A stretch of 28,356 nt of DNA from DRWZ01 sp964601505 (GCA_964601505.1 CAZRNR010000025.1:1-28356); one strand, 5' to 3'. Positions 1-7,897 are shown, counted from the stretch's first letter. A program made the numbers and translations. The notes: generated by a model from the letters alone, not told the origin.

Positions 1-308
1 TCTCCAAGTTGTCTTATTTTTCTATCAGTTTCCCTCAATTGTTCATCAGTTTTTTCTTGTCGTAATTTCAATTCTCTTATTTGCTTATCAGTTTCCTCTT
101 GCCTAAGTTTCAATTCTTCTATCATCTTGAACGTTTTTTCTATTTGTTCATCAGTTTTTCTTATTTGTTCGTCAGTTTTTCTTATTTGCTCATCAGTTTT
201 TTCTTGTCTTTCTGTAAGGTGCTTTATTCTTTCTGTAAGGCGATTTATTGTTCTCTCTATTCTTGAGAGTATATCTTTTTTCTTCCTAATATTTTTTCCT
301 CCCTTCAT
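1..308 (-). CDS. Heptad-repeat coiled-coil protein, N-terminal part (DUF3782-like), cut by window edge
   Basis: The minus strand from the ATG at 308 stays open for 102 codons to the window edge, so the 3' part is missing. After a basic start (MKGGKNIRKKKDILSRIERT) the protein becomes a long charged helix built on seven-residue units of the type KTDEQIR, tandem three times and then recurring as ETDKQIR, KTDEQLR and RETDRKIR. This is a typical parallel coiled coil. Such T-D-(E/K/R)-Q/K repeats are known from DUF3782-type proteins, which often end in a PD-(D/E)XK nuclease-like domain; that end is outside the window, so the assignment is inference. The start is odd: a strong GGGAGG lies inside codons 2-4 and a possible ATT start follows at codon 7, whereas the ATG has only a TATATT 9 bases upstream. 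The gene is real by composition; its function is unknown. Confidence 0.6.
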   Translation of the reverse strand, partial: MKGGKNIRKKKDILSRIERTINRLTERIKHLTERQEKTDEQIRKTDEQIRKTDEQIEKTFKMIEELKLRQEETDKQIRELKLRQEKTDEQLRETDRKIRQLG

Positions 309-727
309 AATAAATGAAATATAATAAAAATCTTATGAGTTTTAAATCTTTCAAGAGTGGAGCCAATCATTTGATTCTCCCTGATAGGATTGCTGAAGTA
401 GTAGTTATGTTATGTCATATACTAAAATTCACATTTTATTTTGTGTGATCTTTTTGTTTTATAGTGGATTTATTTTTTGAAATCTCTTACTAATTAATAA
501 TTTTTTATAAAAAGTTTTGAGAAGTACCATAGTTATGAGAATTTTATTGTTAAGTGTTCCGTCAACAAATTTTTATCCTCCACTTGCCAGAGGAAATTGA
601 CAATTTTTGGTACATATTTATTTGACAAAGCAGTTAAGTTTGTTCTATTGATATCTGGATCTTGTTGTGATTTTTTTACTGTTTTTTTGATTTCTTATCT
701 TTTTGGTATTTATTTAATATGTTATTT
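309..727. other. Gene-free AT-rich spacer between coiled-coil gene and tRNA
   Basis: About 420 bases with no convincing reading frame on either strand. The only structure I see is an imperfect inverted repeat at 561-601 (outer arms GTCAA/TTGAC, inner arms TCCTC/GAGGA) followed by a short T run. No clear promoter for the tRNA can be fixed, although a TTGACA hexamer occurs at about 632-637 without a convincing -10 box at normal spacing. Confidence 0.5.
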
Positions 728-800
728 GCCCCCGTAGCTCAATAGGAAGAGCAGGGGATTTCTAATCCCCAGGTTGCGGGTTCGAGTCCCGCCGGGGGCT
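728..800 (+). tRNA. tRNA-Arg, anticodon UCU
   Basis: A full 73-base cloverleaf can be folded: acceptor GCCCCCG/CGGGGGC (728-734 with 793-799), D stem GCTC/GAGC with an 8-base loop containing GG, anticodon stem GGGGA/TCCCC around TTTCTAA (anticodon TCT at 761-763), a 5-base variable loop, and T stem GCGGG/CCCGC with TTCGAGT. It reads AGA codons, which are very common in this window. A20 in the D loop agrees with arginine identity. The 3' CCA is not encoded. The discriminator base is T (position 800), which is unusual because bacterial tRNA-Arg normally has A or G there. Confidence 0.95.
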
Positions 801-850
801 TGAAAAGAAAAATAATATATAGCATAAAGAATCATAATAGAATAAAAAAT

Positions 851-1636
851 CTATCTCTTCCACTCTCTTATAACGATGCTGTCTTTATCCTGAATTTCTA
901 TGTATGTTCCATATCTTTCGGACCAAAAACCTGAGTTTATATAGATTTTATTTTCTAATCTTATCAGTGATGGAATATGGCAATGCCCGAAAATCACACC
1001 ATCAAGAGACCTATGTTTTGCTATTTTTATCGCATTTGATAACATGGATGAGAAAATTCTTTTCCTCTTTTTTGAAACTTTCGGATTTATATACCTTCTT
1101 CTTGAGATATCTACAATTACCTGACCTATTTTGTTTATCGCACTATCAAAATACCCGTTTGCCAAAAACTTCAATAGATTTTCTGACCTTATCAAGATTT
1201 TCCTGTAAATCCTGTGAGAGATTTCTCCTGAATATATATCTCCGTGAGAAATCAGGAATCTCTTTCCGTTTATTTGTATTTCCGCCTCAGTTATTCGTGG
1301 GACACCTATCTCATCTAACCATCTCAGATGGAAATCGTGGTTCCCCTCTACATATATTATCTGATTACCTTTTTTCTCTACGACTTTTATGAATTCGTGA
1401 AAATCTTTCTGTAAGTTTTTGTTTTCTCCTATCCAGAGGTCAAAGATGTCTCCAAGAAGTATTATGTTTCCTTTCTTTCTGAATTCTTCTATAAAATCTA
1501 TGAATAATCTTTTTCTTTCATCGTTTATCTTAAGGTGTATGTCAGAAACTACAAAGGCTTTACCCTCTATCTCTATTATTTCATCTTTTTTGTTCTCTAC
1601 TTCGTTTTCTAATTTTTTGTTTTCCTCTTTTGTCAT
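851..1636 (-). CDS. lpxH: UDP-2,3-diacylglucosamine diphosphatase-like metallophosphoesterase (LpxH family)
   Basis: This 261-residue calcineurin-like phosphoesterase has the complete metal-binding set: D32-x-H34 (VSDIHL), G62-D63-x-x-D66 (GDIFDLW), G98-N99-H100-D101, H131-G132-D133 (SHGD) and a C-terminal GHCHIP around residue 218. The GDIFDLW and HGD arrangement and the length fit LpxH, which hydrolyses UDP-2,3-diacylglucosamine to lipid X at the inner face of the membrane in lipid A synthesis. The first 24 residues are a charged Lys/Glu-rich extension beyond the usual LpxH start; there is no internal ATG to replace it. The start codon overlaps the stop of the upstream hexomutase gene (ATGA at 1633-1636), so translation is probably coupled. 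A related family member of other substrate specificity cannot be excluded. If LpxH is right, the organism makes lipopolysaccharide or lipo-oligosaccharide. Confidence 0.8.
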   Translation of the reverse strand: MTKEENKKLENEVENKKDEIIEIEGKAFVVSDIHLKINDERKRLFIDFIEEFRKKGNIILLGDIFDLWIGENKNLQKDFHEFIKVVEKKGNQIIYVEGNHDFHLRWLDEIGVPRITEAEIQINGKRFLISHGDIYSGEISHRIYRKILIRSENLLKFLANGYFDSAINKIGQVIVDISRRRYINPKVSKKRKRIFSSMLSNAIKIAKHRSLDGVIFGHCHIPSLIRLENKIYINSGFWSERYGTYIEIQDKDSIVIREWKR

Positions 1637-3021
1637 TGTATATTAAAGATTTTACAGAATGAAGATATTACTCTTTTTGTCTTTTCTTCAGAATCAGTTT
1701 CCGCATATACACGAAGAACAGGTTCTGTCCCAGATGGTCTCACAAGTAAAAACCCTCCGCCCTTGAATCTTATTTTGTATCCATCTATTCTTTCTATTCT
1801 ATCTACAGTGAATTTATCTATTTTATCAATATTTCCAGCATTGTTCATTACCTTCTCTTTTACATCGTCAGGTATATGAAAGTCTTGCCTTATATAAATA
1901 TGCTCTCCAAATTTCTTTCTCAGATTCAACATAAGTGAATTGAAATCTTTTCTCTCTTCAAGGGAATGCATTATAAGAAGTGAAGCGCAGAACATGCTAT
2001 CTCTTTCTTTCAGATGATAGCTTACACCAATTCCTCCAGATTCTTCCCCAGCTATTATGGCGTTATCCTCCGTCATCCCTTTTATAAGGTGTTTGAATCC
2101 AACGGGAGTTGTGACGGTTTCAAATCCATAGAATTCTGCAACTTTTTGCACAAGGTCAGAAGCCGTGACGGTCTTATAAACTTTCCCTTTCATCCCCCTG
2201 TGTTTTGAAAGATACTCTATAAGCATGGCAAATACTCTGTGGGCATCTATTATTTTCCCTGTTTTGGTGCAAGCGTAAATTCTATCACCGTCCCCATCAA
2301 ATGCGAAACCATCTTTTTTGAGCTTTCTGCATGCTTTTTGAAGAGGCTCTAAAGTGTAGGGAGTTGGTTCTGGTTTTCCATAATCAGGAAAGATAGGATT
2401 AATTGAGTTTCTTATCTCAATTGCTTTTTTCCCGAGCAGTCTTGAAGGGAGATTTATACAAGCCCCATGCATCAGGTCAAAAACAAAAACGGGAATTTTC
2501 TTTAAATTTATTTCAGAATCCCTCTTGATAGACTCAAGATACGCCGATATTATGTCCTCTTTCTTTATATCAGGACATTCTTTTTTTATTTTGTTTTTCT
2601 TTTCATCCCATTCTGTTTTTGATTCAAGGATTATTTTTTCTATCTCATTAGTTGTTTCTGGAGAAGCTGGACCTCCAAACCATTCTCTTATTTTGTATCC
2701 ATTGAACTGATATGGATTGTGTGATGCAGTTATTGCTACCCCTCCCGAGAGCTTCTGCGAGCTTATGAAAAATGAAACTGCTGGTGTGGGACAGAACCTA
2801 TCTGATAGAAAAACCTTTATTCCTTCGTAAGCCAAAACAGAAGCACAGAACTTCGCAAATTCATCTGACATAAACCTCGTATCATAACCAACAACTAATT
2901 CCGGATTTTTAAACCTCTCTTTTATAAACTTCGAGAAAGCTAAAGAGATAATTCCGACATTTTCAAAGGTGAATTCATCACCAATCCATGCTCTCCAACC
3001 ATCTGTCCCAAATTTTATCAT
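1633..3021 (-). CDS. Phosphoglucomutase/phosphomannomutase family protein
   Basis: Alpha-D-phosphohexomutase of about 462 residues. Counting from the TTG at 3033, the four family signatures are present: FGTDGWR at the N-terminus (8-14), the catalytic serine loop TASHNP (102-107, S104), the metal loop DGDGDR (246-251), the sugar loop GEESGG (329-334) and the C-terminal phosphate-binding RPSGTEP (432-438). These enzymes interconvert hexose 1- and 6-phosphates and feed nucleotide-sugar synthesis, which suits a neighbourhood of envelope genes. I place the start at the ATG at 3021 because family members begin just before FGTDGWR; the in-frame TTG at 3033 is the alternative. The sequence does not settle whether glucose, mannose or glucosamine phosphate is preferred, although an FGTDGWRA start is most common in glucose/mannose mutases. 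The stop overlaps the lpxH-like start by 4 bases. Confidence 0.92.
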   Translation of the reverse strand: MIKFGTDGWRAWIGDEFTFENVGIISLAFSKFIKERFKNPELVVGYDTRFMSDEFAKFCASVLAYEGIKVFLSDRFCPTPAVSFFISSQKLSGGVAITASHNPYQFNGYKIREWFGGPASPETTNEIEKIILESKTEWDEKKNKIKKECPDIKKEDIISAYLESIKRDSEINLKKIPVFVFDLMHGACINLPSRLLGKKAIEIRNSINPIFPDYGKPEPTPYTLEPLQKACRKLKKDGFAFDGDGDRIYACTKTGKIIDAHRVFAMLIEYLSKHRGMKGKVYKTVTASDLVQKVAEFYGFETVTTPVGFKHLIKGMTEDNAIIAGEESGGIGVSYHLKERDSMFCASLLIMHSLEERKDFNSLMLNLRKKFGEHIYIRQDFHIPDDVKEKVMNNAGNIDKIDKFTVDRIERIDGYKIRFKGGGFLLVRPSGTEPVLRVYAETDSEEKTKRVISSFCKIFNIQ

Positions 3022-3064
3022 AATAGACTTCAAAATAACAAAGTTATGTACTTTTTAGCAGTAT

Positions 3065-3898
3065 TCAAAAATGTTTTAAGATTAATTTTCTTTTCAAACC
3101 CCTGACTATCAAAGAGATTAAAGAAGCCAAAGGATATATTACAGATAATATTGCAGGTATGTAGATTTTTGAGAGAAATAGAAAAGGTTCTCCTATAGGA
3201 ATACCTCTTTGAAACTCAATGAAATAGATGTATCCGAAAAAAAACGATATAAACGGGAACAAGAAAGAAATAAAAATTTCTGTTTTTGGGAAGAGTATTG
3301 ATATTCTTTTTGCGATAAAGAAAAGAGAGCCACTTATCATTCCGATTGGTCTTGAGAGAAAGATTAGGAAAAAAAATAAAAAGGTAGCCGATAAATCACT
3401 TGAAGCTTTTTTACTAGATTCCATGACTAAAAGAATGTATGGTAGTATTAAGAAAGTGGCTGTGTCAAGATCTATCCAAGATTTATGCGAACTTTTAATT
3501 CCAAGAACAAAAGATAAAAATGCAGGTAGAATATTTAGATTTATTCCAGAGGGTTTAATCAAGTGTATCGCGAACAAAAGGAACAAAATAACTAATAATT
3601 TCATTTCGGATAATTTCCATGTGAGTATGATTAATGCTATGGAAAATGGAATTGCTAACTTGAATTTTGCAAATCTCGGTAAGCTTATGATCGTTGAAAT
3701 GATGATGAAAATCTTCAGGAAATGCTTGATAAAGGTGATATATATAAACGGAATATTTATTGAGAAATAATTTATTCTTGAGTTGGCTATTAAAAAAGAG
3801 ATTACCAAAATGAATAAAAGCTTTAGTGGATTTAGAACATCAGAACTGAATAAAAGGACATTCAGGTAGTTCAGGACATTTTTGAGCTTTGCCTTCAT
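3065..3898 (-). CDS. Multipass membrane protein, unknown function
   Basis: I do not recognise this family. The product (277 residues from the ATG at 3898) is strongly hydrophobic throughout, with roughly eight or nine membrane segments separated by short basic loops, and a basic C-terminus (RGLKRKLILKHF). It lies in the ftsK-lgt-lipoprotein operon and begins well inside the upstream lipoprotein gene: the overlap is 59 bases from the ATG at 3898, or 71 from the GTG at 3910. An AGGAGGTGA sequence precedes the ATG, but it also encodes Ile-Gly-Gly-Glu of the upstream protein, so it may be chance. A plus-strand frame over the same bases (3228-3770) gives a lysine-rich antisense product and is rejected. 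Position suggests an envelope role; nothing more can be said from sequence. Confidence 0.65.
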   Translation of the reverse strand: MKAKLKNVLNYLNVLLFSSDVLNPLKLLFILVISFLIANSRINYFSINIPFIYITFIKHFLKIFIIISTIISLPRFAKFKLAIPFSIALIILTWKLSEMKLLVILFLLFAIHLIKPSGINLNILPAFLSFVLGIKSSHKSWIDLDTATFLILPYILLVMESSKKASSDLSATFLFFFLIFLSRPIGMISGSLFFIAKRISILFPKTEIFISFLFPFISFFFGYIYFIEFQRGIPIGEPFLFLSKIYIPAILSVIYPLASLISLIVRGLKRKLILKHF

Positions 3899-4646
3899 AC
3901 TGTATTTCACCTCCTATTATTGTTACCTTTTCTCCATCTTTTGTTATTATGCCCCCTTCAGCGCATCCGTTTTCTGAAAAAATCAAAAATCCTTCTGATG
4001 ATAGCTGAATGTTTTGATTTACACAACCTTTTGTTTCAATGGAACTTTTATCTAATTTTATCTGTATTCTTGTACCATCGTCCCTTACTGTGATTTCTGA
4101 TAAGCTTATAAAGCTTTCTCCAAAGTCTATGCTTCCACTTATTTTGAAGTATCTTATAGTTTCAGATTCAATCAAAAAAATTTCCGATAGTGTATTGATT
4201 ATCTGTATGTATACACTTGAGGCGCTTGATCTTAGCTCTAAGAATAGGTTTTCATAATATACTTTGTATTTTGATAGTTCCACTGTTCCTTGAATTTCTG
4301 CATATGTTTTTTCTCCAGAAATCTTTATTCTGCAGTCTTGAAGCCTTATGGGCAGAATTTCTCCTTGTTTCTTTTCGCATATACCATATGTTTTCACATT
4401 ATTCGTAAAGCGAACATCAAAAATGCAGTTTATTTTTAATGTTTGACCTTCAGTTGTTGTGCATATGTCTAAAAACTCATAAATTTTGATGAATATATAA
4501 GATGTAAATATGGTTGCATTGCTGAACGAAAATGTTATGTTCAGTGTCTTATGCAAATCAATCAAGTTTATGCTTTCTTTTGGTTTGTTTTTACATAGTG
4601 TGAAAAATAAAATGGCTATAAGAAAAAATTGAGTTTTTATTTTCAT
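3840..4646 (-). CDS. Putative exported lipoprotein, unknown function
   Basis: 268 residues with an N-terminal signal (MKIKTQFFLIAILFFTLC, Cys18) followed by a polar, beta-rich region. The candidate lipobox is FTLC, with Leu just before the Cys, which departs from the usual Gly/Ala/Ser; lipidation is therefore plausible but not certain. The mature part has several further cysteines, including a C-terminal CPELPEC motif, so disulphides are likely outside the cytoplasm. The gene starts in a 4-base overlap (4643-4646) with the lgt homologue, whose family modifies such cysteines, and its 3' end overlaps the next membrane-protein gene. No family is recognised; the alternating beta pattern would fit a periplasmic or outer-membrane beta-sandwich. 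Confidence 0.75.
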   Translation of the reverse strand: MKIKTQFFLIAILFFTLCKNKPKESINLIDLHKTLNITFSFSNATIFTSYIFIKIYEFLDICTTTEGQTLKINCIFDVRFTNNVKTYGICEKKQGEILPIRLQDCRIKISGEKTYAEIQGTVELSKYKVYYENLFLELRSSASSVYIQIINTLSEIFLIESETIRYFKISGSIDFGESFISLSEITVRDDGTRIQIKLDKSSIETKGCVNQNIQLSSEGFLIFSENGCAEGGIITKDGEKVTIIGGEIQYEGKAQKCPELPECPFIQF

Positions 4647-5419
4647 TTTTTTACAAAGTTGATTTTTATCTCGTTTATCCAGTGCCTAAATATGTTCAGG
4701 TATATGTCTGTTATTATCAATATAAGTATCAGAAAGAAGAACCATACGCTCAATCCAAAGCCCTCAATATTTATAATTTTTTCTCTTATATCGGATCTTA
4801 TCTGTTCTGCTATTGTTCTCTCTAAAATCAAGAAATAGATTCCAAGAACTATTATTTTTTCTGTTTCGATTTTTTTCCTTAGTTTGTAGATTGTGATTCC
4901 TGAAATCAAAAACAGAAGCGATTCAACCAATTGAGAGGGAAAAAGTTTTACTCCCTTTACAGCGAAGGATTCAGGGTGAAAGTTTAATCCATATTTTTGA
5001 GACTCAATACCATAACAACATCCGACCATAAAACATACAAAAAGTCTGTAAGCCGAAAGAGCGAAAAATGTAGGATGCGTTAAACCAGCCACTATTTTTA
5101 TGAAATCTATCTTTCTTACTTTGGAGTAAATGATTATTGCAAGTGTAGATATTAGCATTCCGCCTATGAGAGTGTGCCCAGTTTTCCAGAAGACAAAATA
5201 ATCTGATATTTTCCATTTGTAAATCAATCCAAGGGGTATCTTTGAAAAGATTATTGAACTTATGCATACTATGGCTGGGATGTTCATCGCGTCATTATCA
5301 TTTAAACCAAATTCTTTGAGCGACTTGAAGCTTGTGAATAAAAATATAAGGCAGGTTATTGAGAATCCTATTGAGAAAAACGGAAGATAAACATCACCTA
5401 TACTCACATACGGAAGCAT
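4643..5419 (-). CDS. lgt: Prolipoprotein diacylglyceryl transferase (divergent)
   Basis: 258 residues with about seven membrane segments. Lgt signatures: R125 followed by GCCYG (133-137), PSQLVES (161-167, the family's P-S/T-Q-x-x-E), and ERTIAEQIRSD (200-210, matching the E-R-x-x-x-E-x-x-R block). Lgt moves a diacylglyceryl group from phosphatidylglycerol to the lipobox cysteine of prolipoproteins. The segment usually reading (H/Y)-G-G is KTGHTLIGGML (79-89): Ile stands in the position of the conserved His or Tyr, and a His lies three residues earlier. This, together with a shortened central region, makes the protein a divergent member. The gene lies 37 bases after ftsK and overlaps the putative lipoprotein gene by 4 bases. 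No SD precedes the ATG. Confidence 0.85.
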   Translation of the reverse strand: MLPYVSIGDVYLPFFSIGFSITCLIFLFTSFKSLKEFGLNDNDAMNIPAIVCISSIIFSKIPLGLIYKWKISDYFVFWKTGHTLIGGMLISTLAIIIYSKVRKIDFIKIVAGLTHPTFFALSAYRLFVCFMVGCCYGIESQKYGLNFHPESFAVKGVKLFPSQLVESLLFLISGITIYKLRKKIETEKIIVLGIYFLILERTIAEQIRSDIREKIINIEGFGLSVWFFFLILILIITDIYLNIFRHWINEIKINFVKK

Positions 5420-5456
5420 ATTAATGCTTGATTTAATTTAAATAACTCAATTCTAC

Positions 5457-7493
5457 TTAGCCAGAATTCTCTTGTTTTATATTCTGTATTCCAACATATA
5501 TGAGTTTTTTATCATGCTTTTTGACTATTCCATCTTGTTCCATTTCTTCAACAATTCTTGCTGCTCTGTTGAAACCTATCCCGAGTTTCCTTTGAAGGAG
5601 AGATATAGATATCTGTCCATAATCTTTTGCAATTTGTATTGCCTCCTTAAATTTTGGATCCTTGTTTTCAAAAAGCTCCTGTGAAAGTAGAGCATCTTCT
5701 TCATCTTCAATTGTGATCTGTATGTAGTTTGGCTCTTCTTGATTTTTAAGATGGTTAACTATTCTTGATATTTCGTTATCAGAGATATAGCACGCATGAC
5801 CTCTTTGTGGGATTATTCCGGGCATTGAGAAGAGAAAGTCTCCTTGTCCGAGCAATGTTTCTGCTCCGTTCATATCCAATATTACACGAGAGTTTGTTTT
5901 GTCAGAAACTCGCAATGCTATTCTTGCGGGTAGGTTAGATTTTATTATACCTGTCACGACATCTGCTGAGGGTCTTTGGGTTGTGAGAATCAGGTGTATA
6001 CCAGCAGCCCTTGCCATTTGCGAAAGCCTCATTATGTATTCCTCAACTTTCCTCGCAGAGCTAACCATAAGGTCTGCAAACTCATCTATAACTATGATTA
6101 TCCTGTGCATCTTCTCTCCTGTTTTCTCTACAAAATGGTCTATATTCTTTGCGGATTCCTTCTTCATCGTCTGATATCTCCTTAGCATTTCGTCTACTGC
6201 CCATCTTAGAACATCTATTGCACCCTTTGGACTCGTTATGACATCTGTCACAAGGTTCGGTATCCCGCTGTATGGGGAGAACTCAAGCATTTTTGGATCA
6301 ACTAAAATGAATTTGAGTTCCTCTGGTTTGAATCTCAAAAGAAGACTGATTATTATCGCGTTCAGAAGAACACTTTTTCCTGAACCTGTAGTTCCAGCTA
6401 CAAGTAAATGTGGAAGTTTTTGAAGGTCTATAACAAAGGGTTTGCCGTATATGTCTTTACCTATCGTAAGAGGTATTTTCATCCTCTTGGATTCATTTGC
6501 AAAAAATACCTCTTTGAGTCTGACGATACTTCTTGTCTTTCTTGGGATTTCAAATCCAACTGCACCACTTCCTGGAACCGGAGCTACTATCCTTATCCCA
6601 GGCATTCTCATAGCTATAGCAATGTCATCACCAAGGAGAACTATTCTTGTTGCCCTTATCCCTGTTTCTGGGATGAATTCAAAAAAATTTACAACCGGAC
6701 CAGAATTCACAGAGGTTATTTTCCCCTTTATACCGAATGATTCAAGAGCTTTCAGAAGCTCGCGAGCGGTTTTTGAAAGAGTTTCCGGAGAATCATATTC
6801 TGAATCTTCTGGAGAATCAAGGAGATTTGGTGAGGGAAGCTCAAAATCCCTTTTATTGCTTGTCTTTTCTTCTTCTTTTTCTTCAAATTTTTCCTCTTTT
6901 TCTGTCTTGTCATCTCGGGATATGTTTATAAGATCCGTTATATGTGATGTTTCATCTATCTTGAAAGTTATCTCTGTTTTCTGAAAGTCCCCCGTAGATA
7001 TTTCTTCTCTTGTTTGGTTTATCTGATTCTCACCTCGTTTTTTTGAGCTATTTATTGAACCTATTATAAGAGGGGATGTTACTCCTAAACAAAATATAAA
7101 TACAGTAGCTGTTATTATTGCTATTGAGAAATTTTGGGGAAGGTTTATTTTGTCAAAAAATTTTCTTATCTCAAGTCCGATAACTCCTCCAGATTCCGGA
7201 CTTATATATGAACCAATAGCAGATATTGATATTGATATCATAAGAAGTAAGGCTATGTATCTTATCTGGACATTCTTTCTTGTAAGGGATAGAATACTCG
7301 TTATAAGAAATCCAACAGAAAGCGGGATTATCCCGTATCCCAATGCAAGAAAAATGCTACCGTATATTTTTAGCAGAAGCTCATTTTCATATCCACTTAT
7401 AAAAGGAGATTTTGGGGCTTGAGGTAAAAAAGATATTACAATTATCAAAAGAGAAATGAGCAGGTTTAGTGTTGAAACTATATTATGGAGCAT
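5457..7493 (-). CDS. ftsK: DNA translocase FtsK/SpoIIIE
   Basis: 678 residues. Four membrane segments (about 10-24, 42-68, 78-96 and 122-148) are followed by an acidic, low-complexity linker (about 150-240, with a Glu/Lys-rich stretch) much shorter than in E. coli FtsK. The motor domain has Walker A GTTGSGKS (367-374), Walker B IIIVIDE (465-471) and the family block TTQRPSADVVTG (504-515). The C-terminal gamma winged-helix domain (about 610-665) carries the LQRKLGIGFNRAARIVEEME motif that reads KOPS/SRS-type DNA. The protein pumps chromosomal DNA through the septum and activates XerCD at dif. It is the first gene of a minus-strand run of six. A TAAAAT hexamer lies exactly 7 bases before the ATG (7501-7506) and there is no SD. 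Confidence 0.95.
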   Translation of the reverse strand: MLHNIVSTLNLLISLLIIVISFLPQAPKSPFISGYENELLLKIYGSIFLALGYGIIPLSVGFLITSILSLTRKNVQIRYIALLLMISISISAIGSYISPESGGVIGLEIRKFFDKINLPQNFSIAIITATVFIFCLGVTSPLIIGSINSSKKRGENQINQTREEISTGDFQKTEITFKIDETSHITDLINISRDDKTEKEEKFEEKEEEKTSNKRDFELPSPNLLDSPEDSEYDSPETLSKTARELLKALESFGIKGKITSVNSGPVVNFFEFIPETGIRATRIVLLGDDIAIAMRMPGIRIVAPVPGSGAVGFEIPRKTRSIVRLKEVFFANESKRMKIPLTIGKDIYGKPFVIDLQKLPHLLVAGTTGSGKSVLLNAIIISLLLRFKPEELKFILVDPKMLEFSPYSGIPNLVTDVITSPKGAIDVLRWAVDEMLRRYQTMKKESAKNIDHFVEKTGEKMHRIIIVIDEFADLMVSSARKVEEYIMRLSQMARAAGIHLILTTQRPSADVVTGIIKSNLPARIALRVSDKTNSRVILDMNGAETLLGQGDFLFSMPGIIPQRGHACYISDNEISRIVNHLKNQEEPNYIQITIEDEEDALLSQELFENKDPKFKEAIQIAKDYGQISISLLQRKLGIGFNRAARIVEEMEQDGIVKKHDKKLIYVGIQNIKQENSG

Positions 7494-7500
7494 ATGAGAA

Positions 7501-7506
7501 ATTTTA
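7501..7506 (-). promoter_or_regulatory. Possible -10-like TAAAAT hexamer just before ftsK
   Basis: Read on the minus strand, TAAAAT ends 7 bases before the ftsK ATG, and no -35 box is evident. This spacing is that of leaderless TANNNT start regions known in Deinococcus and Thermus. In AT-rich DNA a single case could be chance; its weight comes from similar cases at other starts in this window. Confidence 0.35.
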
Positions 7507-7591
7507 CAAAAGTCCTATCATTTGTTCCTTAAAGTAGTTCAGTCGTTTTGATAATCTTTATATATTAAGAGAATATGATTTTATCTTTGAT

Positions 7592-7729
7592 ATGAATCCT
7601 TCTGTCTGTTTTTATATTGCGAGTGTATGGTTCTTTCATTTATTCTTCTCAATTGGGTTAGAGGTAAAATCTTTATTTCTGACAAGATTTGGAACTCAAA
7701 AGGAACATTTGTATAGGAAGAAAAAATAA
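7592..7729 (+). CDS. Possible small single-membrane-segment protein (45 aa)
   Basis: An ATG-started frame of 45 codons beginning MNPSVCFYIASVWFFHLF. It has one hydrophobic helix (about 5-23) and a basic tail ending YRKKK, the layout of small C-in membrane peptides. It lies in the intergenic region between divergent ftsK and the giant exported protein, has no SD, and overlaps no other gene. With so short a frame in AT-rich DNA, this may be chance. Confidence 0.25.
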   Translation: MNPSVCFYIASVWFFHLFFSIGLEVKSLFLTRFGTQKEHLYRKKK

Positions 7730-7788
7730 AAGTGAGGTTTTTAATCTGTTTTTGTCGCAAACTTGAATGTCATCTTAAACCAACTCTT

Positions 7789-7820
7789 TTCGGCGGACAG
7801 CTATTCGGCGGACAGCTATT
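7789..7820. repeat. 15-bp perfect tandem duplication upstream of the giant exported protein
   Basis: TTCGGCGGACAGCTA occurs twice back to back (7789-7803 and 7804-7818), followed by TT. It is conspicuously GC-rich for an otherwise very AT-rich spacer. It may be a paired binding site or a slippage duplication. Confidence 0.85.
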
Positions 7821-7860
7821 GAGGTTGAATAATAAAAAAATTAAAAATTAAACATTATTA

Positions 7861-7897
7861 TGTAGGAATTTCTTGAATTGCTGTAGGAATTTCTTGA
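7861..7897. repeat. 16-bp direct repeat with 21-bp period
   Basis: TGTAGGAATTTCTTGA occurs at 7861-7876 and 7882-7897, separated by 5 bases. The 21-bp period is two helical turns, so both copies lie on the same face of the DNA. Together with the 7789-7820 duplication this suggests a regulatory region; the regulator is unknown. Confidence 0.85.

Noticed and set aside
1..308. Regular short repeats that might suggest a CRISPR array
   Set aside because: The units are 21 bases and continuous with no unique spacers, and they translate as seven-residue heptads.
127..324. Plus-strand frame with ISFSYLF/CSSVFLI-type repeats at the left edge
   Set aside because: It is the antisense of the coiled-coil heptads on the minus strand. 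The minus reading gives a sensible charged coiled coil, and the repetition comes from those codons.
904..1392. Plus-strand 162-codon frame over the lpxH-like gene
   Set aside because: Antisense of a gene with a complete set of metallophosphoesterase motifs.
3228..3770. Plus-strand 180-codon frame
   Set aside because: It is the shadow of the hydrophobic membrane-protein gene. Its lysine-rich product has no family, and the minus strand fits the operon.
3898..3915. AGGAGGTGA as proof of the membrane protein start
   Set aside because: The bases are also Ile-Gly-Gly-Glu codons of the overlapping lipoprotein gene, and SD sites are otherwise absent here, so it may be chance.
6442..6984. Plus-strand 180-codon frame over ftsK
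   Set aside because: Antisense of the FtsK motor domain and linker.
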